Origin: Blasia pusilla
Lineage: Eukaryota > Marchantiophyta > Marchantiopsida > Blasiales
Direction: 5' to 3'
Assembly (NCBI GenBank): GCA_050084515.1
Contig: CM114275.1
Span: 15,066,001 to 15,130,000 of the forward strand
Length of the DNA: 64,000 nucleotides
The translations under genes were made by a program, and so were the position numbers. Positions within the stretch are counted from its first letter, which is position 1; each line of letters begins with the position of its first letter. Below are positions 51,516 through 62,239 of this stretch, in pieces. The notes beneath the pieces are model-generated. The model made no database searches and had not been told where the DNA came from. It was given only the letters and a program-made list of their open reading frames with translations.

Positions 51516-52232
51516 AGATAAGCATATACATTAGTACATGGTGAAGCAAAGGACATAACTTGTGACTAGGAAGCTTGGGCCAAAAATCTGTTGTTACTAG
51601 AAAAGTTTAGTTGTTGCAATAAAGAATGTATGGATTTCGAGATTCGATGCTAGTGATTGCGATTGGAGAATGATAGTGCATGGCAATGAGTAGTTCTTCA
51701 TATGCTTAGGATGTAGGTTAAAGAGACAAAATAATGAGTATTTTAGGTGAGAGCTAGGATTCAGATAAGGCACCTAGATGAGGACCAAGTGTTGAAACAC
51801 TAACATTCGGGCTCGCCCTAACATCAGCGGGGTAGATCACTCTATCGCTGGGTTTGTGGTAATCTAATTCTTGATACATGAGTGAACTTAGTGATGTGCC
51901 TAAGTAGAATATGAATGACCCAAAAGTAGTACGAATTGACTAGGTAAACACGTGAAATATTTACAAACCAGTGAGCAAATGAAGTGTTAGGTTGCAGACT
52001 TAGTTAGCTTATTTTGATTGTTTAGATTAGTTCTACACAACTAGTCTAGGCTTATTGAAGTGAAAATGCTAATATAGCTAAGTGTTGTAAGCAAAAACCT
52101 AAGACTTAAGCCAAAAGAGGAATTGCGGGTTAGCTACCTGAATACGATCCAGTGTCAAGGGGTCGGCTTCCCAGAACTTGACATTGAAAGGTTTGTGCTG
52201 ATGAAGACATCAACCTTCTAAGGAGGGGTGAG
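51516..52232 (+). other. E3 3' untranslated region
   Basis: About 0.7 kb with no supported coding content. A purine-rich stretch ending AAGGAGGGGTGAG (52218-52232) lies directly before the 3' LTR and fits the polypurine tract. Confidence 0.6.
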
Positions 52233-53037
52233 TGTCACAACCCTCATAACCAAAAAAACACCAAACATACACCAATCCAAACATCATAACTTTAGTATGC
52301 TCACGCTACGATGATTGCGCTTGGGAGAGGTCTCTTGGAAAAGTCCAAGAGACAAAACGCGCAATGGATTTTGTGCGTTTCATGCGTTTATGGTCGCAAT
52401 CAGGAAACGTGGACCAAATATGAACAAGACTTGAGATGAGTTAAGTCTAGGAAGGTTGGTTGCCAAAGAGGTGAGAACCTGTTTTGGAGCACGATTAGCG
52501 TTTGGGGATTTTGACTATGTTTCAGACCATAATGTTTATTATTGAGATGAATTTGGGAAAATTAAGGAGGCATTGGAAAGCTTATGCCGAGACAATTACA
52601 ACGCAGCAAAGATCTCATAAACCGCTTACGCAAAGCTTGAGATATTGGCCGAAAACAATTGTAAGAGAAGCCAAGTTGAGGGCCAAATTGAGGGGCTCGA
52701 TTCTCTTTCCCTAAATTTAGGGGGAGGGCGGGGATCCCCATAAGTGCTCTTAAGGGGAAGTATCTCCAAGGATTCTTGGAACCCAAACCCCACTTAGAGC
52801 GCCAAATGACATCTCAAGGGCATGGGATGGAACGGAAGTTTGGCGTTGGAACTCGAAACCCAAATCTGATCCAAGGGAGTAGATTTCGTAAGCCACACTT
52901 GGATTCCAACCTGCGATTCTTTTTTGTGACTTGCGGTTAGGGACTAATTGGATGTCCAATGGACATTTGGAACCGCCAGGCAAGCAAAAGTTGTTTGTGG
53001 TTCAGAAATTATGTCCCAAGTCTTGAGACGCTACTTG
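52233..53037 (+). repeat. E3 3' LTR
   Basis: Direct repeat of 36263-37090, starting TGTCACAACCCTCATAACC. The two copies differ at many positions, so E3 is old relative to E1 and E2. The end is approximate. Confidence 0.75.
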
Positions 53038-54149
53038 CACTTCAACTAGTGAGATTCTAGGAGGGGTGAGTTGGACAAGGGAAATTGCATCATCTAGTTG
53101 GGTTTGTCCTAAGTTCAACCCCATTGTTCGGTTCTTTGCAGAGTTGCGGAGGAACTATTTGGGGGGCTGGTATTCTGGCAGGAGAGAGTAAGAGAGGAGA
53201 GGAAGAGAGGAAGAGAGGAGAGTCTCTCTTCAAAAAAAAGGGCCAAATCCGCCTTCTCTCTTCAAAACTTTTTGACATATTTGAAAATTTTTTTTGCTTT
53301 CAAATTCATGAAATCTTTAGAAGAGAGTATTTAGTGGTCCACATTTGGCCCTAAAAAAACCTCCTCTTTCCTGGGGGCGAGAAAAAAGGAGACATCATAA
53401 GACCACTACAAACATTTTTCCATCATTCTCCATGTGAGCCTAAGTTTCTTAACATTCCCTGTCTCGGTCAAGGAAAAGCAGTGCCCTTGGTATTTTTGTT
53501 GGAGGACCACCCGCATGCCAACCTCTCTTTTTGCAGGGATTGTTGCCTGCATCATGGCCTCCCCTAAATTGCCCCATAATTGCCCCATAATTGCCCCATA
53601 ACCATTCATAACTTGGTTATGAATGGTGTCTTCTCAAGACCAACTTTGTGAAATGTGAACACATCAGATCACCATAAGAAAGGAAAGATTTTTAGAAGTG
53701 ATTTTCTTCCACCCTGCACCCACGACGATCTAACAGGTTGGGAATCCAAAATGGCAATCCGACAGGTAGTAGGAATCCTGCACATCTTAGACAAGAAAAG
53801 AAGCCTACAACTGGTTTGGCGAATGTAGGGGAATGAGCCAAAAGTTAAGAGGGCCCCACAATGCGTCAGAAGTTGGTCTCACCGGGATAGAGTCCGATCA
53901 CTCAAGCAGTCAACCTGTCGGAATCCGACAACTTGCCAAGAAATGGTAAAAAAGTTGCAGTGGGCAAAAAGCAAAAAGTTGTAACCTGTCAAAATCATAC
54001 GGGTTGCAGAATTGTAATTCTGAGTAGCTAAAAGAACACAATCCACAAGTCCAAAAAAAATTTCGAGCAAACTTTTACAAACACCATTATAGGTTGAAAA
54101 AACTCGTCCTTTATTACCTCCGAAGGAACCTCGGAAATGTACATTTGAC
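53038..54149 (-). other. Unit c gene B side terminus and 3' module
   Basis: At 53155 GGGGCTGGTATTCTGGCAGG followed by a purine tract is the inverse of the unit b terminus at 34155. Sequence 53155-53880 is an inverted copy of about 33470-34155. It holds palindromes near 53905-53930 and 53985-54005. No coding frame is supported. Confidence 0.6.
53569..53627. repeat. ATTGCCCCATA triplet and perfect hairpin
   Basis: Three tandem copies of an ATTGCCCCATA unit, then ACCATTCATAAC, TTG and GTTATGAATGGT, a perfect 12-bp inverted repeat with a 3-nt loop. It is found in the terminus of unit c. The corresponding part of unit b was not seen to contain it. Confidence 0.7.
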
Positions 54150-54470
54150 CTAGTCTATGATCTCTTCAGCCTCGTCATCTACAAATTTACTCCTAACTCT
54201 CCTCGGTGACAGTACCAAAGGAATGTCCTGGGATACAAGTGGCTCCTCTGGCCGATTGTAGACGGGGATCGAAAATGTTGGCAAATTCGAGAGCCTTGGC
54301 CCCCCCCTAGGTACACCATAACGGTCCCATGTTACCAGATTCGAGTCCCACCGCCTTCCTCGGCAGTATACCTTGTACGCTCTGCAATGTGACACCCATC
54401 CAGTATCAATATGTGCTCTGGCCCCGGTAATACCATTATGGCAATCGCACAGGTAGTAGGAATCCAACAC
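54150..54470 (-). pseudogene. Gene B copy c terminal exon (exon Y)
   Basis: 106-residue open frame with CRAYKVYCRGRRWDSNLVTW, DRYGVPRGGPRLSNLPTFSI and RPEEPLVSQDIP, ending VDDEAEEIID. It shares more than three quarters of its residues with copy b exon Y, and both keep the same stop. A second, decayed end (reading DDEAKDFIE) lies at about 54830-54850, matching the tandem module of copy b. Confidence 0.6.
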
Positions 54471-54913
54471 GTCTGAGAGAAGAAAAGAAGCCTATGCCTG
54501 CCTTTACGAGTTGAGGGGAAGGTGCCAAGGGAAGAAGCCCGCCAGACTGCCTCTTAAGTTGGACCAACAGGGAAAGAGTCCGATCAGGCAACTTGTCGGA
54601 ATCTGACAGGTTGCCTGGAAGTGGTAAAAAGGTGCTGTCGTCAAAAAGTGAAAACTTGCAAGCAGGAGAAATCCGACGGTTTGCAAAATAGAAGTCCGCG
54701 GAGTTCATAGACGATCACATTCGAAAAGAAAATAATATGTTTAGCAAACTTTTACAAGCACAACCATCGTTCAAAAAAATCATTTCCTTTATATCATCCG
54801 AAAAAAGCTCCGAACTGTACATTTGATCTATTCTATGAAATCTTTTGCCTCATCATCAAAAAACTCCCTTCTCCAAACACTGTAGTCAAGCTGGGTCGTT
54901 GAGTTCTTTGAAC

Positions 54914-55419
54914 TCACTCGTCATCGTCCGAGAGCTCTTGCAAAATTACTTTCGGCCTTGCCCTCCCAATTTTTGGAATTGTTGAAAGTGACCATGGAGT
55001 CACTACCAAGGGTGGGTCTGGAACCGGAGCTCTCGGCTTCGGTGGAGAGTTGTACGCCCCAACGAGCCTTTCGTATTCTGCCTTTGCCTCCTTGCAAAGG
55101 TCAAACAGTTCTTGCCTTCCTCGAGGCAGAGAATGTTCCTGCCACTCTGCCAGGCGCCTTTGATACTTGCCCCTGAAAGTCCCACTAAGTCGAACACCAA
55201 GTCACCCGGCCTTGAGCAGAGCTGGATGAGCGTTTGCATCAGGACTAGCGACTTTTCCCTTCCTCCCAGAAGTGGGGTACTGTCTTGCATGTAAATTTCT
55301 GGGAATTGTACAAACTATCTAAGCTGTACCCATTTGAGCATGGATCCACAGGATCCTGGATCTTGAACACCTGGAAATTGTGCTCGGGCGAACGAAGCAA
55401 AGACACGGGAGTGGTCCAT
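54914..55419 (-). pseudogene. Gene B copy c: methyltransferase C-terminal half
   Basis: The exon starts MDHSRVFASFARAQF at 55419. After a frame change it reads PLLGGREKSLVLMQTLIQLC, SRPGDLVFDLVGLSGAS (about 55165-55205) and AWQSGRNILCLEE, and the stop is at 54914-54916 after SDDDE. The loop D-L-V-G-L-S-G-A-S is identical to copy b, so the departure from the standard D-P-F-x-G-S-G-T-T is ancestral, not random decay. Confidence 0.75.
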
Positions 55420-55928
55420 CTCAAATCATCACGTTGGAAACAATGTCAAGAACTAAAGAAGTCACTTGAGAACATTTTCACCATCGACTTTGATCAACTG
55501 CCGGAGTCCAACGGGTTGTTTTGTCCGGACCAACCCGCCGGAAGGCGACGGGTTGGTCGTGACTAAAACAATCCGCCGGGCTCCGTTGTTTTTGTCCGTG
55601 AGCAACCGTCGGAAGGCGACGGGTTCTTTGGCCTAGAGCAGCCCATGCTCGCCTGAGAGCAACCCGTCGGAACCCGACGGGTTCCGACGGGTTGTAGGAA
55701 CATCGAGGTTTTCCCTGTGTATGTGGGAAAGATGCAACCCGTCGGAAACGACGGGTTGCTCACCGAGCATGGGTCGCTCTAAGCCAAAGAACCCGTCGCG
55801 CCGACGGGTTGCTCACGGACAAAAAAAACAGAGATTGACACTCATCATACTCACTCAACGGAGATGAACACTCATTATACACATCATTAAAATATAATTG
55901 AAATTATAGTACAGGAATTGAGCCTTAC
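55420..55928 (-). repeat. Gene B copy c last intron with palindromes
   Basis: Donor GTAAGG at 55928 and acceptor GAG before ATGGACC. It holds five or more palindromes of the arms CAACCCGTCG / CGACGGGTTG (for example 55500-55560, 55600-55625, 55660-55695, 55735-55760, 55785-55815). Several have a centre other than GANTC (for example GGAACCC). Confidence 0.75.
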
Positions 55929-57939
55929 CCGAATCTGACTCGTCGCGGATCAGAGTGGGTACTCGTTTTTTATGATCCACGATTGCGCCGTCCTCCACTT
56001 TAGCGACCTCTTGACGCACTAGAGGTTGAAGAGCTCGTCCTCGCTCCCTCCAGTCAACACCAAGAAGCAACCCCCCTGTCACTCGGATAGCGCTCGCAAA
56101 GGAGAACAATAGCGCAATCTGGTCATAAGAGAGCGGCACATTCCACTCAGGTACCTCGTCCGATGGATTCTCGCCCCAAAGTCGCAACCCCAAGGGCAGA
56201 TCGGCGATCAAGAGATCCACCGCAACCTCTTCGACCACTCCATTCACCGTCCAAGCAGCGTGCTCGTTTCGTTGGAGCTTCCGTCCCAGGGTTGTCAATT
56301 TATCGATGGTGGTGGGTGTCGACGCTTGAGAATCGAAGCTCTTCACTCATCCAAGAAAGGAGTGAATCAAGGAGGACGCTTGTCCGGTCATTGTTTTTTC
56401 CGTGTCTTCCCAAGGATGATGGATGTATTCTCCTTGGGACAACCCAGCACCTCTCGCTTCCGCTTCTCCCTAGTCTGCATGGACGGCTTGTCGGGTCTCT
56501 ATGACCTCGACTCTGGTGGGTTTTTTGCCGAGGACCTGGTCCGACCCTCTCTCCCTTCGCTGGGACGATTCCGCCTCGGCCTTGAATCTTCACCTATCTT
56601 TGGGAAGACTCGGCCTCTGAATTTTTCCCTCCCCTCGCCTTGCCTTTGAGACCCTTGTGGATTTATCTTTGGTCATGCGGACCTTGAAGCCAACTCACTG
56701 TCTCGTGGGCTGCTTCTTCAGCATCTCCTCCGAAGAAGTCTTCAGCCGGATTTAAATTGGGGATGTCGTCTTGTCCTGAGGCCACTTGCATCATGAAGCA
56801 CTCGTAAATCCTTATCGGTGATGTCTTCTGGGTCGTTGAAGTCGAGCCAAATGGGGCAATTCTCCACCTCCCAATCGGACATGTGTTGCCCCATCTCCAT
56901 GTCGTACATGGAGAATGTCTCTGCATCCGGCCGAAGCCCACAATTTCAAGGCTACAAGTAATTTTCCCCCACGCACTGCATTCTTACACTAGACAAGGTA
57001 CACGAAGACCATCCGTTGGGCGGCTTTTAGTCGAACAAAATCGGCCGTCGCCTCCTCAGAGATCTCGTTTCTTCTTCGCTTGATCCCGTTTGTTCCCCTC
57101 TACTTCTTCGTCAAGCTCACTGAGGGAGGACGCAAACCTTGAACATGGTCTTGAATCCTGGGTTTTTGGTTGGCTTGTCCCGGATGTCGTCGAGCCAAAC
57201 CTCAAAATCTCCAGAACTTTCAAGGTTTGCTTCATCCGGGTTGGGCTCTAATCTTCGAGCTCGCTTGCAGGCCGTCGACGGACTTCCCGATAACCCTAAA
57301 CGCGTCCCAGAAAGACCATTCGCGTAGCCAGTGCGAGATCACTGGATCGGACACACCCGGAGGATGGTGTGCCGCCCACTTCTGGGCCTCTGAGCCCTCA
57401 AGACTGATTTTCATCAGTCGGATCCTCCTAAACTCGCTTATGCCGGACAACGCAAACCGATGCACGCGATCCAGGGACACTTTCTCCCCAATCCGACCAT
57501 GCGGATCTTCATCCCTTTTCCGCTGGCGCTTGATAATCGCCTTCAGCTCCTTGTAGAACTCCGGACCAAGTTCGGGGTTGAGAATGCTGATGTATCGCTG
57601 CATCTTGCTCGCCGTGTATTTCGTTGCTGCAGATAGTGCAGCTTGGATGAATTTTGCGCGCTCATACGCAGATACCTTCTCCCTCCGCTCCAGCTCCAGT
57701 GCAGCGCTTTTCTTCACGGCCTGTATCTTCGACCAGCAAAGGATGGTTACGGCTGCATCTTGGGAAATAAACTTATTTGCCCAAGTTTTCTTTTTAATCT
57801 GAGCATCCTTTGCAAGCATCTGATTGACAAGGGCATCGCCCAAGAACCCCATGTACTCTCCCGGGTGCGTCGTAAGCACCTTCCTCACCCGATCGCAATC
57901 TTGGATCCAGTGGTGGGTGACATTCCCCTCCGATACAAT
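55929..57939 (-). pseudogene. Gene B copy c: middle region and methyltransferase motif IV half
   Basis: The first 238 residues are open (57948-57232): SEGNVTHHWIQDCDRVRKVL, FISQDAAVTILCWSK, RYISILNPELGPEFYKELKA and WLREWSFWDAFRVIGKSVDG. Frameshifts follow, but the MYDMEMGQHMSDWEVENCPI block (about 56840-56915), the Arg/Lys/Ser-rich spacer and the motif IV block VDLLIADLPLGLRLWGENP (about 56160-56217) are readable. Motif IV reads D-L-P-L. The acceptor is CAAG against CAGG in copy b, which would shift the splice by one base. The middle region has no recognised family. Confidence 0.75.
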
Positions 57940-58654
57940 CTTGCACATCCAAACTCAACCCGTCAGGAAATTACATGGGTTCCTGCAACCCGTCGGACTC
58001 CGACGGGTCGTCATAGCTCAAAGTCGGATTCTAGAAATGAGCTAAATGTTGCAACCCGTCGGAGTCCGACGGATTGCATTCAGATTTGCTAATGCCTGGT
58101 TTCAACCTGTCGGACTCCGACGGGTTGTGCAACTGAACATACTAACGTGAACATAGCAACCCGTCGGAGTCCGACAAGTTGCGTAATTGAATGTAAACTT
58201 GCAATTTGACTCAAAATTTGGGGAACCAACTTCCGAATGCAACCCGTCGGACTCCGACGGGTTGATTTCGGCCAAAAACAGTTTCGAGGCAAGGAACCCG
58301 TCGGACTCCGACGGGTTGCTTTGGGGAAAAAACCTTTTAAACCTGCGGTCAGTCGAACAACTCGTCGGAGTCCGACGAGTTGCATTCTTCAAAAAACATC
58401 CTGACAAGGCGGCGAGACGAGCAACCCGTCGAACTCCGACGGTTTTCTTTGGGCCAAAAACTAATTAAATCTGTGGTCAATCGAACAACTCGTCGGAGTC
58501 CGACAAGTTGCATTCTTAAAAAACATCCAAAAGCTTGAGTCGAGCAACCCGTCGGAGTCCGACGAGTTGCTTTCGCAAAAACAAACCTAACCCATTCATC
58601 AATCGAGCAACTCGCTTGAGTCCGACGAGTTGCGTAAGTGTTAAAGATACTCAC
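57940..58654 (-). repeat. Gene B copy c intron 2, array of eleven GANTC palindromes
   Basis: Donor GTGAGT at 58654. Eleven palindromes spaced 50-80 bp (58.0-58.63 kb), with arms GCAACCCGTCG / CGACGGGTTGC or GCAACTCGTCG / CGACGAGTTGC. Ten of eleven have GAGTC or GACTC at the centre. Paired substitutions (CCCG with CGGG; CTCG with CGAG) keep the palindrome. The array sits in the same intron as the 64-bp array of copy b. Confidence 0.88.
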
Positions 58655-59127
58655 GTGTTCATGGCATGCATTGCCATCTCCATCGTCGCCATGTGATGAG
58701 GGAATGGGTGAAGGACCACTGCCTTGACGGAGAAATGTGCCTCCAATGAGTTGGGCCGCTCCTTCGCAAACTTGGTCCACGCCATGAACCTGTGATTTCC
58801 ATCCCAAATGAAGAAATGCAGATTCCTCATCCAGCTCAATTCTGTGCCCTCAACTTGCCTTCTGAAATCCTGGTCTCGCATCCTCCAGAATGTGTCGAGC
58901 TTTTCCAAGTCCTCCTCCGTAACCAGAGCTTGGGTTCCATGCTCGTCGTAAGGCTGAACATAGAAGGGAGGAAAGTTGTCGACGTAGGATGCTGTCGCCG
59001 CCGATTGTTTAAGCTTCGCGATGTCCTCGTCGGACTGAATTTCGCGGGCGTATTCCATTGTCCGCAATCGGCAGAGTGGAATCCTCGGGGCGTTGTGGCC
59101 CTCCATGAGTGCCATCTGCTTTACCAC
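58655..59127 (-). CDS. Gene B copy c: ParB-N-like domain exon
   Basis: Open for the full exon, about 158 residues. APRIPLCRLRTMEYAREI, SDEDIAKLKQSAATASYVDN and FPPFYVQPYD give the strand-helix-strand start, and HFFIWDGNHRFMAW (residues 105-116) is the D-G-x-H-R-x-x-A signature of ParB/Srx domains. An insert of about 40 residues (EEDLEKLDTFWRMRDQDFRR) separates the two. In bacteria and phages, ParB-N-like domains are commonly fused to N4/N6 methyltransferases, as here. The acceptor is TTCTGACAG before GTGGTAAAG and the donor is at 58654. This is the best intact copy in the window. Confidence 0.75.
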
Positions 59128-59217
59128 CTGTCAGAACCGGAACAAGATGAATAAGCTACACTGAATTCCCAATGAATTGCAATTCACATAATTCAAAAAA
59201 CCTAGATCCTCTCTTAC

Positions 59218-59844
59218 CCGCTCGAAAATGGGGTCGGTTTCTTGACCCGGCTAACTTGTGAGAGACGCCGGCAACTCGATCGGGAACTCATCGATCCGAT
59301 AGAGGTCGATGTCCTCCGGCGGGCTTGGAGTCAAGAATGACCGTTCTCCGGCTTCTTCGGCCATGTCCACCATCTCCACGCTGGCGGTCCTCATGACCTC
59401 GTCGTCATTGATTTCAACTTCTGGCGTTTCCACTATGTTGATTGTGTCCCCGGACTTCATGGGGGACATTTCCCGCATCTCAACACTTGCGGTTGGACGG
59501 GCAAGGCTATCGTGAATGGCTATCGCATTTTCCCTCCTCGCTTTAGCCAATTCTGCCCTCCTCACCGACGCGTCCAAACGCTTCTTTTCTCTCCTTTCGT
59601 CGGCGATCCTTTTCTTCAAGGCCTGCGACGTCTCAGCCTCTGCGTTATATTTATCTAGCGCCTCTTGAACACGTCTCGCAAGAAGCACTTTGTTGTGCAT
59701 CTCCGCTTCCGTTTCCCGCTCCTCGATTTCCTGCTGCCTAATTTCATTCGCCGAACGAGGCCCAGGAGATGCTGACGCAGGAGTCCTAATGGACTTCGGA
59801 GTGAAGCTCCCAGACTTGTTGGCATGTGATTTTTTCCTTGTCAT
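59218..59844 (-). CDS. Gene B copy c: first exon, coiled coil
   Basis: From ATG at 59844 (MTRKKSHANKSGSFTPKS). A basic N-terminus is followed by a Glu/Arg-rich helix (EIRQQEIEERETEAEMHNKV; KRIADERREKKRLDASVR), then an acidic, Ser/Thr-rich part (VEMREMSPMKSGD) ending IDLYRIDEFPIELPASLTS. One in-frame TAG at 59251-59253 precedes the donor CGG-GTAAGAG (59217). The basic start could be a nuclear localisation signal. No enzyme domain. This exon is absent from copy b. Confidence 0.65.
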
Positions 59845-60130
59845 TTTCTCCGAAATGCCTCCACCTATGTCCACGACGAATCCCTTGAACAGTCGCCTTA
59901 CTGATGTCGAGATGGGGAGCTCGAATTGCCTTGATGGGTAGCTCGAATCGTCCCGCGATCGTTTAGTCGAACCGTCTCGCTGTCGTTCGGTCGAACCGTC
60001 TCGCTGTCGTTCCCTCCTATCGACTCACGATGTGTCGCCGTGTGAAACGCCCCTTCAGATATCGATCGCCGCTTGAGAGAGTGAGGAATGAAGATCGCGA
60101 AATGAGAAACCGAAAATGAGCAATTTCTGC

Positions 60131-60147
60131 CCTATTTATACTTTTCT
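60131..60147 (-). promoter_or_regulatory. TATA box of gene B copy c
   Basis: On the minus strand AGTATAAATAGGGC is a very good plant TATA box. It lies about 290 bases upstream of the ATG at 59844, giving a 5' UTR of roughly 250 bases. The 5' UTR has a duplicated 25-bp segment with GTCGAACCGTCTCGCTGTCG near 59965-60010. Confidence 0.65.
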
Positions 60148-60219
60148 AGCCATTGGGCTGACCGTTGGGTCCCGTCGTCCTTTCGACGGCGACGTGCCGG
60201 AGGTTACGGAAGTCCGGAC

Positions 60220-60800
60220 GTGAAAAATGGCAACCCTTCGGAGTCCGACAGTTGCGCGCCTCCGCCATCCCGGGTACGCCGCCACGCGGCGCGAGCAACC
60301 CGTCGGAGACCGACGGGTTGAGCGCCTCCGTCGTCTTCGGAAAAGAACGCGAGGTACCCGCGCAACCCGTCGGAGACCGACATGTTGCGCGCCTCCGCCG
60401 TGTTTGGGGGACGGAACGGGGCGTATCTTGGGCAATCCGCGGAGACCGTTTGGGTTGCATGCTTCCCTCATCAAGGGTTAAGAACGCGGGCTTCCCGCAA
60501 GCAAGTCGCCGGAGTCCGGCCGGCCGCACCACAAGGCGAGGCCCTTGTGCAACCCGTTGAGGGCGACGGGTTGCACGCCTCGCCGTCTTTGGGCAAATAG
60601 GTAAGGCACCCGCGAACTCGTCGGAACAGGCGGTTTGCACGCCTCCGGCATCTTCGGGCAAGAACGAAGCGGTATCCGAAAGCAACTCGTCCGGAGAGCG
60701 ACGGGTTGCTCGCCGACAATGTTTGGCGAAGCGTTCAACGTCCCGGCCTGGCCGACGGGTTGCGGCTTCGGTTAGCTTCGGTAATTTTTGAGTTACCAGG
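60220..60800. repeat. Palindrome cluster in the divergent A-B promoter
   Basis: Palindromes with arms CAACCCGTCGG / CCGACGGGTTG at about 60228, 60296, 60363, 60549, 60683 and 60740-60765. Most centres here read GGAGACC or GAGGGC rather than GANTC. GC-rich DNA. It lies between the TATA box of gene B and that of gene A, so it could be a control region. Confidence 0.7.
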
Positions 60801-60960
60801 ACTCGACGGGTTCCAAGTGTGATGCGCAACCCTCTGCTTCCCAAATCCGGTAACATATTGCAACAAAATTGAATGTGTTACAGAATTGGATCCATTGTGT
60901 CAGACAATGTCACCCACTGAATTCATCTTGTTAGTAAAAATCTGTGAGGAGTATTTGTTT

Positions 60961-61012
60961 TCCTATTCACTATAAATTAAAAATTCTCATTCTCATTCTC
61001 ATTCTCAATCTC
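60961..61012 (+). promoter_or_regulatory. TATA region of gene A copy d and ATTCTC repeat
   Basis: CACTATAAATTAAAAATTC is a TATA-like box and is followed by four ATTCTC units. The gene A frame begins at 61035. The same arrangement, inverted, occurs in copy b at 19800-19850. Confidence 0.5.
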
Positions 61013-61034
61013 CTCCCGTTGGAATCTTCTTGGT

Positions 61035-61570
61035 ATGGATAATTATGTTAAGCTCACTTGTGGCAGTCATCTGGCGGCCCTTCCTCAATCAGAAATCATT
61101 TGACCCCAAGCTCGTGAGTCTTTCATAGCAGTGGATGAAAATTTTCTGTCTGCTCGATTTCTTCTCCAATTGGAACCATCTTTGTATCCAAAGATGTTAG
61201 GTGGGCGGCACGGAAGACATTATAGGTGAGACGGTCCAGCCAAAGTGACCTCTCGGCACCGTAAAGTATGGAATCTACTACCTCTAGCAAATGGTCAATA
61301 CAGAGTTTCTACACCGCCCCTCGAATTAAATCATGTTTCCCAAGTAGACGGTCTAGAATTTCCTAGTGCTCCGAGCTCTACGTTTGCAACTCCAAGCTCT
61401 GCAGATCCGGCTTAGACTCCAACTTTGCACGCTCGTAACAATGTTGTTCTTCCTGAAGAGATTCCGGATGTTATCAACCTCAGTGGATCTGTCGGACACC
61501 AATCGGGCCCTCTCTCCGCCTACTCATTCCTCTTGTGAGTAGCAGGCAATAGTTTGCTTTTGTCTCTGGC
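61035..61570 (+). pseudogene. Gene A copy d: N-terminal exon
   Basis: From ATG at 61035: MDNYVKLTCGSHLAALPQSE, a TGA, then VDENFLSARFLLQLEPSLYP in another frame. A Ser/Thr-rich middle follows (around 61330-61520). It matches copy b closely. Domain unknown; probably the linker N-terminal to the transposase fold. Confidence 0.5.
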
Positions 61571-62239
61571 CTTGAAATGTTCAAGCACATTCTTGTCGAC
61601 GAGCTGCCGCCCACGTACGATGGTAATTGCATTTTTGAGTTGCCTCCACTTGCTGCTCCTGCTCAAAAGAAGGATGGTAGACGCCTGAAGGGTATGGACA
61701 GAAAGTCTGATTGTCGTCGATGGTGCAGGCTTCAACGGACCAGTGCTTCAATTCCATATGGTCCTTGGATTGTTTTCCGCCGCCAATGCGTGGGAGCCTT
61801 GGAGTGTAGAAGTCCAACATGCCCATATCTAGAGTGCAACGGGCGAGTCAATACGTCGCAATTCCCTCCCAAGAATGCAGAAACTCCATACAAGGTTGGT
61901 GCCACCATACCGCCGGGAGGCCATTGATGTCCTCATTGTCAGGCATCGCCCTTCTGCGTTGGAGCGTGTCCTACATACATATTTTTCATTGTCCACAACT
62001 TGGGATCCACGTCAGAGTATACAAGGCTGGCAGTTCATGTTGGCTCCCACACCCATCCTGTGACCGATGCAATTCAAAGACACATCAAGGAGGATGTGGC
62101 GAAGAAAGTAGCCGAGGTCCGAAACTCCGGGTTCAAAGCCTGGAGTGATCAAGCTCACAACGACATCACAAATTTGTGAACAATTTCTTGGAATCCCTGG
62201 ACAGGGTGAGATCACGGCGGTTGAGGAGAAACAACTCTG
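61571..62239 (+). pseudogene. Gene A copy d: zinc-finger-like region
   Basis: FKHILVDELPPTYDGNCIFE then WIVFRRQCVGALECRSPTC and PYLECNG (about 61768-61845) give a Cys cluster C-x5-C-x4-C-x4-C. In the same frame, after a TGA at 61925-61927, VHVGSHTHPVTDAIQRHI (about 62034-62090) supplies an H-x-H. C-cluster plus H-x-H is the pattern of WRKY-GCM1 zinc fingers found in front of MULE transposases. The spacing is longer than usual, so this is tentative. Confidence 0.5.

Larger units (their letters stand above)
36263..53037 (+). mobile_element. Chromovirus-type Ty3/gypsy element E3, split by E2
   Basis: Direct LTRs start TGTCGCAACCCTCATAACC (36263) and TGTCACAACCCTCATAACC (52233). The internal region on + has gag, protease, RT, RNase H, integrase and a chromodomain, the chromovirus order. 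E2 is inserted at 40581-50173 with duplication AGATG. Removing E2 and one AGATG restores the integrase N-terminal frame (YLRKLKRGKKMANISMRHNL). CAACT precedes the left LTR and recurs at about 53037-53041, a possible but unproven target duplication. Stops throughout show it is dead. Confidence 0.85.

Noticed and set aside
53037-53041. CAACT as the proven target duplication of E3
   Set aside because: It matches CAACT before 36263, but the LTR end is not well defined and does not end in CA, so it stays only possible.
57960-58640. Regularly spaced 25-bp palindromes resemble a CRISPR array
   Set aside because: The spacing varies, the intervening sequences are related to each other, the array lies in an intron of a eukaryotic-type gene, and no cas gene is near.
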